Positions 8,493-16,684 of a DNA stretch of 31,181 bases are shown here, piece after piece (the stretch's first letter is position 1; each line of letters starts with the position of its first letter). The position numbers and the translations under genes were made by a program. The notes beneath the pieces were generated by a model that worked only from the letters and a program-made list of their open reading frames with translations, was not told the origin of the DNA and made no database searches. Source of the stretch: AB-137-C09 sp964645625. GTDB taxonomy: Bacteria; Pseudomonadota; Zetaproteobacteria; Mariprofundales; Mariprofundaceae. The stretch lies in assembly GCA_964645625.1 (NCBI GenBank), contig CAZYAI010000030.1, positions 1-31,181 of the forward strand, written 5' to 3'.

Positions 8493-9659
8493 CTAGTGCT
8501 GTTCTGCATCCATTGCTTGTTGCCATACGCTGCAAGCTTCTGTCCATTGCTCACGGTCTTGCAACCAACGGGCACGGGTACGTAAAAAGTTTGCTCGTGG
8601 ATGCTCAGCCAACAAACGGTCTAAGATCTCATCAGCTAAACCTTCAAGTTGGCACGCATGTGCCAAACGCGCTTTCATCCATTGAAAAGCTGGCGTGCTA
8701 CGAATATGCTCAAGCTTGCGGAAACATGGTAATGCTTCAGGTTTTAATAACTCAAAACACGCTGCAGCTACGGCCTCATCATCATGCTCTTGCAAAAAAT
8801 CCAGCCATAGTTTTTTAACGGCTTGTGTGCCTTCACCAGGCAACATTAACTGCCCTAAACGTAATACCGTAGCCCCGTGATTGGGGGCTAAACGGCGGAT
8901 TTTGCGCAAGCGTTGTTTGGGCTGTTCCTCTGTTTCGGCCATCCCTAACCACGCTTGGGCGAGTAACACATTAAGGTCGCCTTGTTCACCACTGTTGCTG
9001 AGCGTCTCTTGCAGGGGAAGACTTTTCTTTTGTAAAGGCTCCAATATCGCAGCAGCTTGCGCCCAATCTTGTTGCTCTAAATCAAGTTTCGCCAAGCGGA
9101 TTTTTGCCAATAAAGAGTCGGGACTTGCCTTCAACCACGCCTGTAGATGTAGGCGGCGACTGATATGGTCAAAGTGTTGATGGTGCGATGCGTCGGTGAC
9201 GATGCGTGCAGCTATGGCATTGCCCAGTGCCTCATCTTCTGTATCCAGTGGTAGATTAATATCTTCGGGGTTGACGCAAACACGTTGCAAACTGCTGCTT
9301 AACCATGAGGGAATCACATCATTCGATTTGCTTAAACCGCGTTGACCAAGGTCGCCTTCGGCATCCACCCACTTCATCAGGCTATCGCGCAAACGACGCT
9401 CTTGCCGTCCTAGTTTACCACTGCGCAAGCCCAAGCGTAAACGACCTTGCCCTGCCAGTAACAGGCGCAAAGTGCCGCGAACAGCGTACAACAACCACAG
9501 TAGGATGAGCAAAAGTATAACAAAAAAGCCTTGGCGCATCTCAAGCTGCCAGCCAAAGGCTTCTAAGCGCATGGTTTGAGCAGAGAAATCAGGTACCAAC
9601 ACCATGGCTGCAACCACCAATAGGGTACAAAAAAACAGGATGGTTCGCATACGAATCAT
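8493..9659 (-). CDS. hemY: HemY-like TPR membrane protein of the heme gene cluster
   Basis: The protein has two N-terminal membrane segments (about 5-25 and 40-60) and a long helical TPR region facing the cytoplasm or periplasm. It matches the HemY N-terminal-domain family found with HemX in beta- and gammaproteobacteria. The biochemical role of this family is not established, and it is distinct from Bacillus HemY (protoporphyrinogen oxidase). I place the start at the ATG at 9659, which forms an ATGA overlap with the hemX stop and has AGAGG upstream. An in-frame start at 9677 would lengthen the overlap to 22 bases and is less likely. It has 388 residues, close to the family norm. It is followed six bases later by mutL. 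Confidence 0.88.
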   Translation of the reverse strand: MIRMRTILFFCTLLVVAAMVLVPDFSAQTMRLEAFGWQLEMRQGFFVILLLILLWLLYAVRGTLRLLLAGQGRLRLGLRSGKLGRQERRLRDSLMKWVDAEGDLGQRGLSKSNDVIPSWLSSSLQRVCVNPEDINLPLDTEDEALGNAIAARIVTDASHHQHFDHISRRLHLQAWLKASPDSLLAKIRLAKLDLEQQDWAQAAAILEPLQKKSLPLQETLSNSGEQGDLNVLLAQAWLGMAETEEQPKQRLRKIRRLAPNHGATVLRLGQLMLPGEGTQAVKKLWLDFLQEHDDEAVAAACFELLKPEALPCFRKLEHIRSTPAFQWMKARLAHACQLEGLADEILDRLLAEHPRANFLRTRARWLQDREQWTEACSVWQQAMDAEQH

Positions 9660-10762
9660 GATTGAACCTCTTGCCATTGACGCGCTACGGCACGCAAACG
9701 GGCTGTTTGAGTGATGAAGGAAGCAAGGCTGCTTGGTAAGCTTGTTTGAGCAAAACCTAAACTGGCAAGTTTATTTACCATCGCTGACCATTGCCCTTCT
9801 TTAGGAAGTTCTCCACGCTGCAATTGTGCGATGGTCGCTGCAACGGTGGTTGCCAATGCAGCCCGTTCTTGGTCATTTTTGCTTGCTACTGGGTGAACAT
9901 TAAACTGTGTGTTTAACCAGCGTTGCCACCAATGATTGTTCGGCAACAAGGAAGGGTATTCAGTCGCTTGCAACGATGGTAGTACCTGCTGCAAGGTTTG
10001 AACCCATTGCTGCATGGTATCAGCTTGTTGGGTCGCTAAACGCGCCAGATCAGCCGCTTCTTGTTGCTCATTGCTATTTGCGGCGTTGCTGGCAATCAAT
10101 TGCCATAGCGCAGCAATACGCGGCAGGCGGGTATCAGGGTCGATGATCCAATCCAATTGGTTATGCAATAAAGCTTTATCGGCAGCCTGTTTGGATTGGC
10201 GAAGCGCAGCAATCGTTGTTGCATCCTCATCGTTACGTTGCTGTAGCGCAGTCAAAGCCGCTTGCAACTTGGTGATTTCTGCCTGTGCTGTTTGTAGCTC
10301 TTGCGAATCTACGACCACGGCAAGTGGCGCGTTGATAGCTGGGTTTGGCGCAGCTGATGGCACAGCTTCGTTTGTTGTTTCTTTAGCAACAACAGCAGGC
10401 TTGCTTTGATCGGACGCAGCATCAGGCTGAGCCGGCGATGGTGCGACAGGCTGTTTGCTCGCTACTTCTTCGTTGTCATCCTTGCGTGGTTCACTGGCTT
10501 GTTGCTGCAGCTTTGTTTGCAGGGCGCTTGTAACATGGGGTGCTGGTTGCGTGAGCGATTGCAACACAGGTGATTGTTGCTGCTGCCATTGTTGCCATAA
10601 AATCCACCCCACCATTCCCAGCATCGCAAGTATAATAACAATCACCAACATGATCATCGGGAGTTTTGACTTTTTTTGCGGAGGTATATCAGCGGCCTGT
10701 TCAGTAGTCGGCGTTAAAGGTGGCTGCGCTTCCTCTTTACCCTGTTGCTCGGGCGTACTCAT
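9656..10762 (-). CDS. hemX: HemX family membrane protein
   Basis: This 368-residue protein has a short cytoplasmic N-terminus rich in Pro and Gln, one transmembrane helix (about 34-56, LPMIMLVIVIILAMLGMVGW), a low-complexity Ala/Gln/Pro stretch, a coiled coil at about 150-195, and a C-terminal helical domain. This is the architecture of proteins named HemX, often mislabelled uroporphyrinogen-III C-methyltransferase. No SAM-binding methyltransferase motif is visible, so that activity should not be assumed. A scaffolding role in heme synthesis has been suggested for the family but remains unproven. Its ATG overlaps the hemB stop by one base (TGATG). The usual neighbours hemC and hemD are absent here and hemB is in their place. 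Confidence 0.85.
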   Translation of the reverse strand: MSTPEQQGKEEAQPPLTPTTEQAADIPPQKKSKLPMIMLVIVIILAMLGMVGWILWQQWQQQQSPVLQSLTQPAPHVTSALQTKLQQQASEPRKDDNEEVASKQPVAPSPAQPDAASDQSKPAVVAKETTNEAVPSAAPNPAINAPLAVVVDSQELQTAQAEITKLQAALTALQQRNDEDATTIAALRQSKQAADKALLHNQLDWIIDPDTRLPRIAALWQLIASNAANSNEQQEAADLARLATQQADTMQQWVQTLQQVLPSLQATEYPSLLPNNHWWQRWLNTQFNVHPVASKNDQERAALATTVAATIAQLQRGELPKEGQWSAMVNKLASLGFAQTSLPSSLASFITQTARLRAVARQWQEVQS

Positions 10763-11745
10763 CAGCGTTCAGCCAGCCAGCGGGCTGCGTCCAAAGCGTG
10801 GTAGGTGATGATAAGGTTTGCCCCAGCACGTTTGAAGCCCAGCAGCGTCTCCAAAACGACACGGCGTTCATCAATCCAGTTGTTGGCTGCGGCAGCTTTG
10901 ACCATCGCATATTCACCCGAAACATTATAAACCGCCAGCGGTAACAATGTTGCATCACGTACTTCGCGGATAATATCCATGTATGCCAAAGCGGGTTTGA
11001 CGATCAAGAAGTCTGCCCCTTCATCAACATCCAACAAAGCTTCGCGGATTGCTTCTAGACGATTACCAGGTGCCATTTGGTAGGCAGCACGATCACCAAA
11101 TGCAGGGGTGGAATCGGCGGCATCACGGAACGGGCCAAAATAGCCAGAGGCATATTTTACAGCATAAGACATAATCGCCACATCGGTAAAATCTTCGCTA
11201 TCCAAAGCGATACGAATACTGGCAATCATACCATCCATCATCCCTGATGGGGCAATAATATCGACACCTGCACGGGCATAAGATACGACCTCTTTTTGCA
11301 GGTTCAGTAGGGTTTCATCATTGGCAACTGCTTCGCCATGCAACACACCGCAATGACCATGGTCGGTATATTCACAGAAGCAGGAGTCGGCAATCACGCA
11401 CATGTCTGGCACGGCGGCTTTAGCGGCTCGGATTGCTTGTTGTACAATGCCATCATCATTCCAAGCTTCGCTGCCTACGGCATCTTTATGGTTGGGAATA
11501 CCGAAGAAAATCACCGCAGGAATCCCAGCTTCAGCCACTGCTGTCACCGTCTTAGCAACGTCCGAAAGCGGAATACGATTCACCCCAGGCATGCTCGCGA
11601 CTTCTACAGCTTCGGTGATGCCTTCATCAACAAATAATGGATAGATAAAGTCTTCTACTGATAGTGAAGTTTCTTCTACCATACGACGAATAGCAGGGGT
11701 ACGGCGTAAACGACGTGGACGAATATGTAAATCAGGCAATGGCAT
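10762..11745 (-). CDS. hemB: Delta-aminolevulinic acid dehydratase (porphobilinogen synthase)
   Basis: HemB condenses two molecules of 5-aminolevulinate to porphobilinogen, the second step of tetrapyrrole synthesis. The 327 residues are full length. The two active-site lysines are at K197 (SYAVKYASGYFGPFRDA) and K250 (FLIVKPALAYMD). DSCFCEYTDHGHCG carries cysteines C122, C124 and C132, the ligands of the zinc-dependent class, in contrast to the Asp/Ala pattern of magnesium-type enzymes. GGAG lies a few bases before the ATG. It heads the leftward string hemB-hemX-hemY-mutL-flavoprotein-nifJ. Its product would also feed the cobalamin branch whose genes (cobM, cbiX) lie about 7 kb or more to the right. 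Confidence 0.97.
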   Translation of the reverse strand: MPLPDLHIRPRRLRRTPAIRRMVEETSLSVEDFIYPLFVDEGITEAVEVASMPGVNRIPLSDVAKTVTAVAEAGIPAVIFFGIPNHKDAVGSEAWNDDGIVQQAIRAAKAAVPDMCVIADSCFCEYTDHGHCGVLHGEAVANDETLLNLQKEVVSYARAGVDIIAPSGMMDGMIASIRIALDSEDFTDVAIMSYAVKYASGYFGPFRDAADSTPAFGDRAAYQMAPGNRLEAIREALLDVDEGADFLIVKPALAYMDIIREVRDATLLPLAVYNVSGEYAMVKAAAANNWIDERRVVLETLLGFKRAGANLIITYHALDAARWLAER

Positions 11746-11827
11746 TGTTATGTCTCCAAAAGCGGCAATAATCTATAGCAGGTATGCTAAGATATTAGCC
11801 CAAGATGGCAAGAATCAGCGGTACTTG

Positions 11828-12733
11828 CTACATCGAATCATCCAATGATATTGGGCAAACAAAATGATCGGGTTTGATCGCCAGTAAAGAGCAGTGAAGT
11901 TTTGATATGATCTTTTCTGCGGTGTTGCCGATAAGGAGTTTTGGAATCCCGCTTCTGGCTACTGTACCCATGACGAGTAGGTCAATGTGTTGTTGCTCAC
12001 AAAGCTGGGGAATGACGTCTTCTGCCTTTCCTTCAACCATGTGGTAATCCACACCGTGATCGGGTTTTGCTACGCCTGCTTCGTTGAATAGCCCCTTAAT
12101 CCATGCTTCGTGGGCATCATGCGCACTTATTTGGTTGCTGTAAGAAGCCGTTAAGGCATGGGCAAGATGAAGCTTGCTTGCTTCGATTTGAGCCAGAGAT
12201 GAGGACAATGTAATAATATGCGTATTCAAAGACTGTTCCTCACCATCGGTGGTATCGATGTCTACAGCCGCCATAATATGTTTGAGCTGTTTTTGCGCGC
12301 CTGTCTTCACAATCCATACGGGGCAAGGGCATTTGCGTAAAAGGTGCATATCGGTAGCACCAAAAACCATACTTTCCAGCGAATGTTCTTCAGGCGCAAG
12401 AATCACCAGTTGGTAATTATGGCGTAGCACCTGTAAAATAGTCTCCTGAAACGGTGCACCGAAAAATATTTCAGTGCTTACATTCACATCTTGTTGGTAC
12501 ATGGCTATCAGATGTTCTAGGTGTGCCTTGCGCTCTACTTGCACCTTATTCATCAATGCTGTGTGTGTAGGTATTTGCTCGTCGGTGGTTGAATCTGGAT
12601 GAATGGTCGTATGAACTTCAATGATTTTGAGTTCAGCGTCATTCTCCGTAGCTAATCTTATGGCAGTACCAAAAGCATCGCTATCATCCAGACCAGAACG
12701 ATTGAGAAATAAGATTTTTTTAAAGCGTTGCAT
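11828..12733 (-). CDS. UspE-like tandem universal stress protein
   Basis: This cytoplasmic protein of 301 residues has two universal stress protein domains, about 1-145 and 150-290. The second ends with the nucleotide-type loop GTVARSGIPKLLIGNTAEKI and then HCSLLAIKPDHF. The loop and the following strand resemble E. coli UspE closely in order and spacing. The first domain retains NRSGLDDSDAFGTA and a CPCPVWIVK end but has a weaker nucleotide loop. AAGGAG sits six bases upstream of the ATG. It is separated from hemB by 82 bases and from lepB by about 200, and is probably monocistronic. Members of the family respond to growth arrest, oxidative or energy stress; the exact role here cannot be read from sequence. 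Confidence 0.92.
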   Translation of the reverse strand: MQRFKKILFLNRSGLDDSDAFGTAIRLATENDAELKIIEVHTTIHPDSTTDEQIPTHTALMNKVQVERKAHLEHLIAMYQQDVNVSTEIFFGAPFQETILQVLRHNYQLVILAPEEHSLESMVFGATDMHLLRKCPCPVWIVKTGAQKQLKHIMAAVDIDTTDGEEQSLNTHIITLSSSLAQIEASKLHLAHALTASYSNQISAHDAHEAWIKGLFNEAGVAKPDHGVDYHMVEGKAEDVIPQLCEQQHIDLLVMGTVARSGIPKLLIGNTAEKIISKLHCSLLAIKPDHFVCPISLDDSM

Positions 12734-12941
12734 AAGAACTCCTTGGGTACATTTAACCTGACATTCACAAATACTGTCGCGCCCTTGCTTGTCCCTTTGC
12801 CCGCAACAAATACCTTGTTAGTCGAGTGTATCCATTGGTACGCTACTCCCGACGAGACATCCGTTGCAAACAAAGGTTCTACGCAATCGTCACGGTAACT
12901 GCAAATTTACCATGGTTGTGTGCTCTACACAATGCTGCTGT

Positions 12942-13541
12942 TCATGGTACACGTGCAGCGAACGATTTAAGTGGCCATAGTTTAAACCATGGTTGCCCTG
13001 TTAATTGTGTTTGGGCAATGGTTCCCCAGTCGCGTGAATCATCCGAAGCACCACGGTTGTCACCCATTAAAAACAATTGCCCCTTGGGGACGGTGATAGG
13101 CCCCCAGTCATGTTCCCACCAAGAAAACCAAATACGATGCCCCTGTGGCGCACGTCCATCGCTTCGTGGCAAGAACTCATATCGCTTGGCATTGACGACG
13201 CAGACCTGGTTATTGATCCAAAGTTGTTGATGATGGAAAGCTACAATATCACCAGGTAAACCAATCACGCGTTTCATCCAAATACGTTGGTCATCATAAG
13301 GGTTGTGAAATAACACCACGTCACCACGTTCTGGCGTATGCCATTGTTGCACCTGATGGTGAAGAAAGGGCAGGTTTAAGCCCCAAGCCAATTGGTTCAC
13401 CAATAGCCGATCATGGACGGCGAACCCAGGCAGCATCGAACCTGATGCAATCCAAGATATATTTACCACGCAGACACGCAATAACAGTACAAAAGCAACA
13501 AAACAGATGCCAGCTATAAGGTAGAGGAAAAGTTTACGCAC
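12942..13541 (-). CDS. lepB: Signal peptidase I, short form
   Basis: LepB removes signal peptides from exported proteins at the outer face of the inner membrane. One N-terminal membrane helix (about 4-27) is followed by the catalytic serine S35 in ASGSMLPG, and by the lysine general base K90 in WMKRVIGLPGD. The last conserved box, MGDNRGASDDSRDWG, is also present. The 199 residues are shorter than E. coli LepB, which has a second membrane helix and an inserted domain, but normal for the compact type. The start is GTG at 13541 with only a weak ribosome site. It lies 55 bases downstream of the adenosine kinase gene, with a hairpin between them. Its small size could also fit a TraF-like specialised peptidase, but no conjugation genes are nearby. 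Confidence 0.92.
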   Translation of the reverse strand: MRKLFLYLIAGICFVAFVLLLRVCVVNISWIASGSMLPGFAVHDRLLVNQLAWGLNLPFLHHQVQQWHTPERGDVVLFHNPYDDQRIWMKRVIGLPGDIVAFHHQQLWINNQVCVVNAKRYEFLPRSDGRAPQGHRIWFSWWEHDWGPITVPKGQLFLMGDNRGASDDSRDWGTIAQTQLTGQPWFKLWPLKSFAARVP

Positions 13542-13555
13542 GTGCCTACTGCAAG

Positions 13556-13588
13556 AAAAAAGGATGGAGGGCGACTTTGCAGTCGCCC
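13556..13588 (-). terminator. Rho-independent-type hairpin after the adenosine kinase gene
   Basis: Read leftward, GGGCGACT pairs perfectly with AGTCGCCC around the loop GCAA, followed seven bases later by six T residues. It starts nine bases after the kinase stop codon and ends 15 bases before the lepB start. It probably ends or attenuates transcripts from the kinase gene before lepB. Confidence 0.65.
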
Positions 13589-13596
13589 AAAATGAT

Positions 13597-14619
13597 TTAT
13601 TGATTTAACGGTAGTAAAGACTCGTTCACCGTGGTGTTGAGTAATTGCAACATATCGTTGGTAGCGAAGCCTTGTGGCAGGCGTGCGCCCAACTGTGCCA
13701 CGACACGTGCAGCAGCGTGGCTGGCAATATGACCTGCTTGTTGCCAACTGAGGTTGTTGGTAATGCCAAACAATACACCAGCAGCATACATGTCGCCTGC
13801 GCCTGTGGTGTCAATGGCTTGCACGCTTACACCTTCGATAGGGAATACTTCGCCGCCGTGCATGATGATGGAACCATGTTTACCCAGGGTCATAGCAACA
13901 TTTTCGCAATGTTGGTGCATGGCCTTGGCGCAAGCGATGGGGTCGCTTTCACCAGTCAGAGCTTTAGCTTCTTCTTCGTTACAGAACAGCAGATCCACAG
14001 GACCTTCGATTAAACGGGTGAATTCATCACGGCAGATGTCGATGAGGAAAGGGTCAGAGATGGTCAATGCCACTTTCACACAGTTTTGCGTCGCCAGTTC
14101 AATCGCTTTAAGTGCCGCAGCGCGGGTTTGTTCACCAGCAAAGAGGTAGCCTTCGATATACACATACTGCGCTTTGGCAATTTCTGTTTCGCTGATGTCA
14201 TCGGCGGTCAAACTGCTGGATGCGCCAAGGCAGGTTAACATGGTGCGTTGGGCATCGGGGGTAATCAATACCACGCACGTGCCTGTCGCGCCAGTAGCGG
14301 CAGGAGCAACGTTGGTGCTGATACCTAAATGATGCATCTCTTCGACATATTGCGTGCCGTAATTGTCTTTGCCTGTTTTGCAGGCGTAAGCGCATTGACC
14401 GCCCATATCTGCAATGCCGACGATGGTGTTGGCGGCTGACCCACCTGAACAATAATGGACTTCGTGATTACTCAATGCCTTGAGGATTTGCGCTTGTTGC
14501 TGCTCATCGACCAAGGTCATGATGCCTTTTTCTATGCCATGTTGTGTTAAAAACGCATCATCACACTGCACTTGAATATCCATAATGGCGTTGCCTACGC
14601 CGTAAACATCGTAACTCAT
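13597..14619 (-). CDS. Adenosine kinase (PfkB/ribokinase family)
   Basis: The protein is predicted to phosphorylate adenosine to AMP with ATP in the cytoplasm. It is a 340-residue PfkB-family sugar/nucleoside kinase. The N-terminal signature region includes CSGGSAANT (G59, G60) for the sugar moiety. The C-terminal signature DTTGAGDMYAAG starts at about 270, with the catalytic Asp at about 276. The opening YDVYGVGNAIMDI is typical of the adenosine-kinase branch more than ribokinase or fructokinase. The ribosome site AAGGAG lies in the last codons of the radical SAM gene fragment upstream, and the ATG follows that stop by two bases. The gene was evidently coupled to a radical SAM gene. Its first 12 codons and leader are duplicated at 17030-17064. 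Other PfkB substrates cannot be excluded. Confidence 0.85.
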   Translation of the reverse strand: MSYDVYGVGNAIMDIQVQCDDAFLTQHGIEKGIMTLVDEQQQAQILKALSNHEVHYCSGGSAANTIVGIADMGGQCAYACKTGKDNYGTQYVEEMHHLGISTNVAPAATGATGTCVVLITPDAQRTMLTCLGASSSLTADDISETEIAKAQYVYIEGYLFAGEQTRAAALKAIELATQNCVKVALTISDPFLIDICRDEFTRLIEGPVDLLFCNEEEAKALTGESDPIACAKAMHQHCENVAMTLGKHGSIIMHGGEVFPIEGVSVQAIDTTGAGDMYAAGVLFGITNNLSWQQAGHIASHAAARVVAQLGARLPQGFATNDMLQLLNTTVNESLLPLNQ

Positions 14620-14849
14620 TGCTACTCCTTCATTGATTCCGATGGCGCACTGTGCCGTATTTGCCTGCTATTATGAAGGCTGGATGTTGCCTCTGCTCCT
14701 TTGCTGTTGGCAAAGGATGAACGTTGTTTGCTGTAAGGACGCAAAAAGCCTGGTGGTTTGCATCTTAGCAGTCGCATAATATCAGTCACTAACACGGCTG
14801 CCACGACCGCATAATTCAGCCCTTGTTCACCCGTCAAATAGTTAAACAA
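14585..14849. repeat. Left copy of direct repeat duplicating the radical-SAM/adenosine-kinase junction
   Basis: The stretch 14585-14693 is identical, by direct comparison, to 17030-17138 (109 bases, offset 2445). Identity then falls gradually through 14849, where only protein-level similarity remains. It contains the kinase start region and the 3' end of a radical SAM gene. The two copies flank the 14.85-17.03 kb disturbed region. Confidence 0.9.
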
Positions 14850-14880
14850 TCATTGCGCCACACTGACCCGAATATATGGC
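14622..14880 (-). pseudogene. 3' remnant of a second B12-binding radical SAM (DUF4080) gene
   Basis: The translated 75 residues (LFNYLTGEQG...LPSESMKE-type tail) match the C-terminus of the intact radical SAM protein encoded at 17067-18614. The last 36 residues are nearly identical, and residues further in differ mostly conservatively (for example VTDIMRLL against VSDLMRLP). Similarity continues upstream past an in-frame TGA at about 14852-14854 (AQ-stop-LFNYL against AQLLFTYL) to about 14870. It then stops near an IS-like end at 14899. The conservative changes suggest a once-functional paralogue later cut off, not a recent copy. It still supplies the ribosome binding site for the adenosine kinase. 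A short peptide from the ATG-like start at 14849 is unlikely to be functional. Confidence 0.8.
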
Positions 14881-14898
14881 TGGCATTCATGAAAGGGG

Positions 14899-14915
14899 GT
14901 AACAGTTAAGCAGGC
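14899..14915 (+). repeat. IS-like terminus, copy 1 (GTAACAGTTAAGCAGGC)
   Basis: The motif GTAACAGTTAAGCAGGC is repeated exactly at 15214-15230 and with one change at 16915-16931. It occurs inverted at 15691-15705 and, imperfectly, at 15321-15335. IS66-family ends characteristically begin GTAA. Here it truncates the radical SAM remnant. Confidence 0.65.
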
Positions 14916-14958
14916 ATCATCCACTCGTCGGACACTTGGACGGGACAACTGCTCTTGA

Positions 14959-15168
14959 TCAATCATAGGGGGAGTTGAACGGATACAAGGAAACATATCC
15001 TTTTATTGAGTAGCGCAAAAAAAGTGCACCAATAATTATCATATTAGTATAGTAGAGTTTATCCAATACTTTCCCTTCAAAAGCCGTTAGATATAGTCCC
15101 ATTATAATAAAAACGATCCCAAGAAATCCACCCAAGATACGAATCACTATTTTCATTTTAATAAACAT
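14959..15168 (-). CDS. Small two-helix membrane protein, unknown
   Basis: A 69-residue hydrophobic protein has two predicted membrane helices (about 8-28, IRILGGFLGIVFIIMGLYLTAF, and 38-52) with a short basic C-terminal part. I do not recognise the family. AAGGAG lies almost against the first ATG (15168) and about 13 bases before a second one at 15156 (MKIVIRIL). The true start is therefore uncertain. It is A/T-rich compared with the flanking chromosomal genes and lies between two copies of the IS-like terminus, so it may be cargo of the inserted segment. Confidence 0.5.
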   Translation of the reverse strand: MFIKMKIVIRILGGFLGIVFIIMGLYLTAFEGKVLDKLYYTNMIIIGALFLRYSIKGYVSLYPFNSPYD

Positions 15169-15213
15169 TCTCCTTCACAGTAAGCTTGTGCTCAAAAAAT
15201 ATACCCGGAAAGG

Positions 15214-15335
15214 GTAACAGTTAAGCAGGCGTAGAAAGTCAAAGCTTATTCCGATTCTTTTTGCCTGAAATGTGCTGATTATGGCTGAATTTACCTTGGG
15301 TTATGCTAAATTATTAGGGGCTTCTTAACTGTTAC
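15214..15335. repeat. 122-base segment bounded by inverted GTAACAGTTAAG ends (MITE-like)
   Basis: The left end GTAACAGTTAAGCAGGC (15214-15230) and the right end CTTCTTAACTGTTAC (15321-15335) form inverted repeats matching over 12 bases. The interior has no coding potential. No matching direct target duplication was found beside the ends. It could be a small non-autonomous derivative of the element whose transposase remnant lies at 15480-15698. Confidence 0.45.
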
Positions 15336-15479
15336 TAAAGGCTAAGTTGCCAGCCTAAAGCCGCCATCAAATCATCTCTATTAGGGTTATTATCGGTAGA
15401 CGAAAGGAACGTTTTAGCTCTTAATTCGCATTAAAGTATAGCTTTCGTTGAACTCACTTATCAAATGCGCGAACGGTGA

Positions 15480-15698
15480 ATCGTTATTTTCAGGAAATTA
15501 TCATTTGGCAATCGTTCAGAAGAGGGTATCAAACAGATGGCTATTTTGATGACCGTTATGGAGACCTGCAAACTCAAGGGGCAAAACCAGACGGAGCTTA
15601 TTCAAAAAGTGCTAGCAACTCCACCAAATGAGGTGGTTCCATTGATAAAATCAATCCTAAATCCGCCAAAACCACCACCTTTATCGATAGCTGCTTAA
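15480..15698 (+). pseudogene. C-terminal fragment of an IS66-like transposase
   Basis: An open frame starts just after a TGA at 15477 and ends at TAA 15696-15698. It reads LSFGNRSEEGIKQMAILM followed by TVMETCKLKGQNQTEL. This matches the FGNRSxxG...ILM...LKLRG ending typical of IS66-type transposases as I recall them. No start codon or catalytic DDE region is present, so only the 3' end remains. The stop codon lies inside the inverted terminus CTGCTTAACTGTTAC at 15691-15705, as in compact insertion sequences. The rest of the 15169-15760 stretch, including 15340-15480, shows no other gene. Confidence 0.55.
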
Positions 15699-15705
15699 CT
15701 GTTAC
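15691..15705 (-). repeat. IS-like terminus, inverted copy (CTGCTTAACTGTTAC)
   Basis: This is the reverse complement of the terminus at 14899 and 15214 and overlaps the stop codon of the transposase remnant. It is the probable right end of the element. The eight bases outside it (GGTGACCC) do not match those outside either left copy. Confidence 0.6.
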
Positions 15706-15760
15706 GGTGACCCCTTCACGACTGCACTGACGTCATAAGCAAACTCCTCCAAAAGCCACA

Positions 15761-16681
15761 CTATTTGAGGTATACAATTTTGGTGATTTCACCACTTTTT
15801 AACTTTTCAGTTTGATTTGTATCTGGGTTTATATACAAAATCCACTTGTCAGTTTCTTGAATTAACTGTGCTTTTTGAATGCTACCTTTTGAGTGAATTT
15901 CCACATATTCAATTTTAGCGCCACCTAATCCAGCTGGAATTTTGGGGTAAATGGCTGATACATAGTTATTAGTGATTACCCACAAGATAAATGCAATAGC
16001 TATGATACCAAAAAAAATCGCAAACAAGTCTTGATGTTCTTCTTTAGCACTGGAATCTAAGTACGCCAGATCTACCCCATCCCTCCGATCTTCTTGATAC
16101 AGACCCAAGCCCAATAGCAGAAAAAAGAAATAACAGGATGCGTGAACAACAGAAGAAAACTCTGAGTTGTTTGATGCAAAAATTATAGTACCTATAACCA
16201 TGGGGATTGCTAGTATACGAAAGACACTGCGAATAAGTTTTGCAGATGTTTTTTCTCCTTCACTATACATAAATACCAAGTCAATAATTGTAAATGTCAC
16301 AACCATGCTTGCGATGGTAGACATTAAGTAAGTCATTATTATTAGAGGATCACGACCATCACTGATTAGCAAGTGAGGCCACGAATCAATGTACAAAATC
16401 GAGTAAACTACGTAAGGCAAAGAAATAACACGTAGCAACCATGGTAAAACTATATCTGTTTGCAGCGAATCAAAAACATATGATAAATTCACTTTGATTG
16501 AAATAAATGCAAAACAGATTGTACCGAAGGCGACAGCAGCAAATCCAGATAAAATATATTTTGCTTGAACGAGCTCAAATTCATAGCTTCCATACTTCGC
16601 CAAGTAGACATTATGGACAACGAAGCCAGTGATATACAAAAGCAGCGGTATTTTAACCCACTCATTTTTTAATACTTCCAC
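15761..16681 (-). CDS. Multi-pass membrane protein, unknown
   Basis: A 306-residue protein has about seven hydrophobic segments. They lie near residues 10-28, 42-65, 82-100, 112-140, 158-175, 183-198 and 222-243. A soluble C-terminal tail of about 60 residues follows (from AIYPKIPAG), rich in beta-prone sequence. I do not recognise the family. GTG at 16681 is the preferred start because AAGGAG lies five bases upstream; the TTG just before it at 16684 is too close. Codon use is A/T-rich, unlike the radical SAM and kinase genes on either side, and the gene lies inside the segment bounded by the duplicated junction and IS-like ends. It probably came in with that segment. A role in transport or phage or stress response cannot be told. 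Confidence 0.7.
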   Translation of the reverse strand: MEVLKNEWVKIPLLLYITGFVVHNVYLAKYGSYEFELVQAKYILSGFAAVAFGTICFAFISIKVNLSYVFDSLQTDIVLPWLLRVISLPYVVYSILYIDSWPHLLISDGRDPLIIMTYLMSTIASMVVTFTIIDLVFMYSEGEKTSAKLIRSVFRILAIPMVIGTIIFASNNSEFSSVVHASCYFFFLLLGLGLYQEDRRDGVDLAYLDSSAKEEHQDLFAIFFGIIAIAFILWVITNNYVSAIYPKIPAGLGGAKIEYVEIHSKGSIQKAQLIQETDKWILYINPDTNQTEKLKSGEITKIVYLK

Positions 16682-16684
16682 CAA

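Noticed and set aside
8270..8818. A 182-codon rightward open frame across the mutL-hemY junction
   Set aside because: It lies opposite conserved coding sequence of two real genes and its translation has no domain-like pattern.
9656..10762. HemX as a uroporphyrinogen-III methyltransferase
   Set aside because: No SAM-binding tetrapyrrole-methylase motif is present; the protein is a single-pass membrane protein with a coiled coil.
15206..15343. Target-site duplication beside the 122-base MITE-like segment
   Set aside because: The eight bases on the two sides (CGGAAAGG and TAAAGGCT) do not match beyond a short AAAGG overlap at different offsets.
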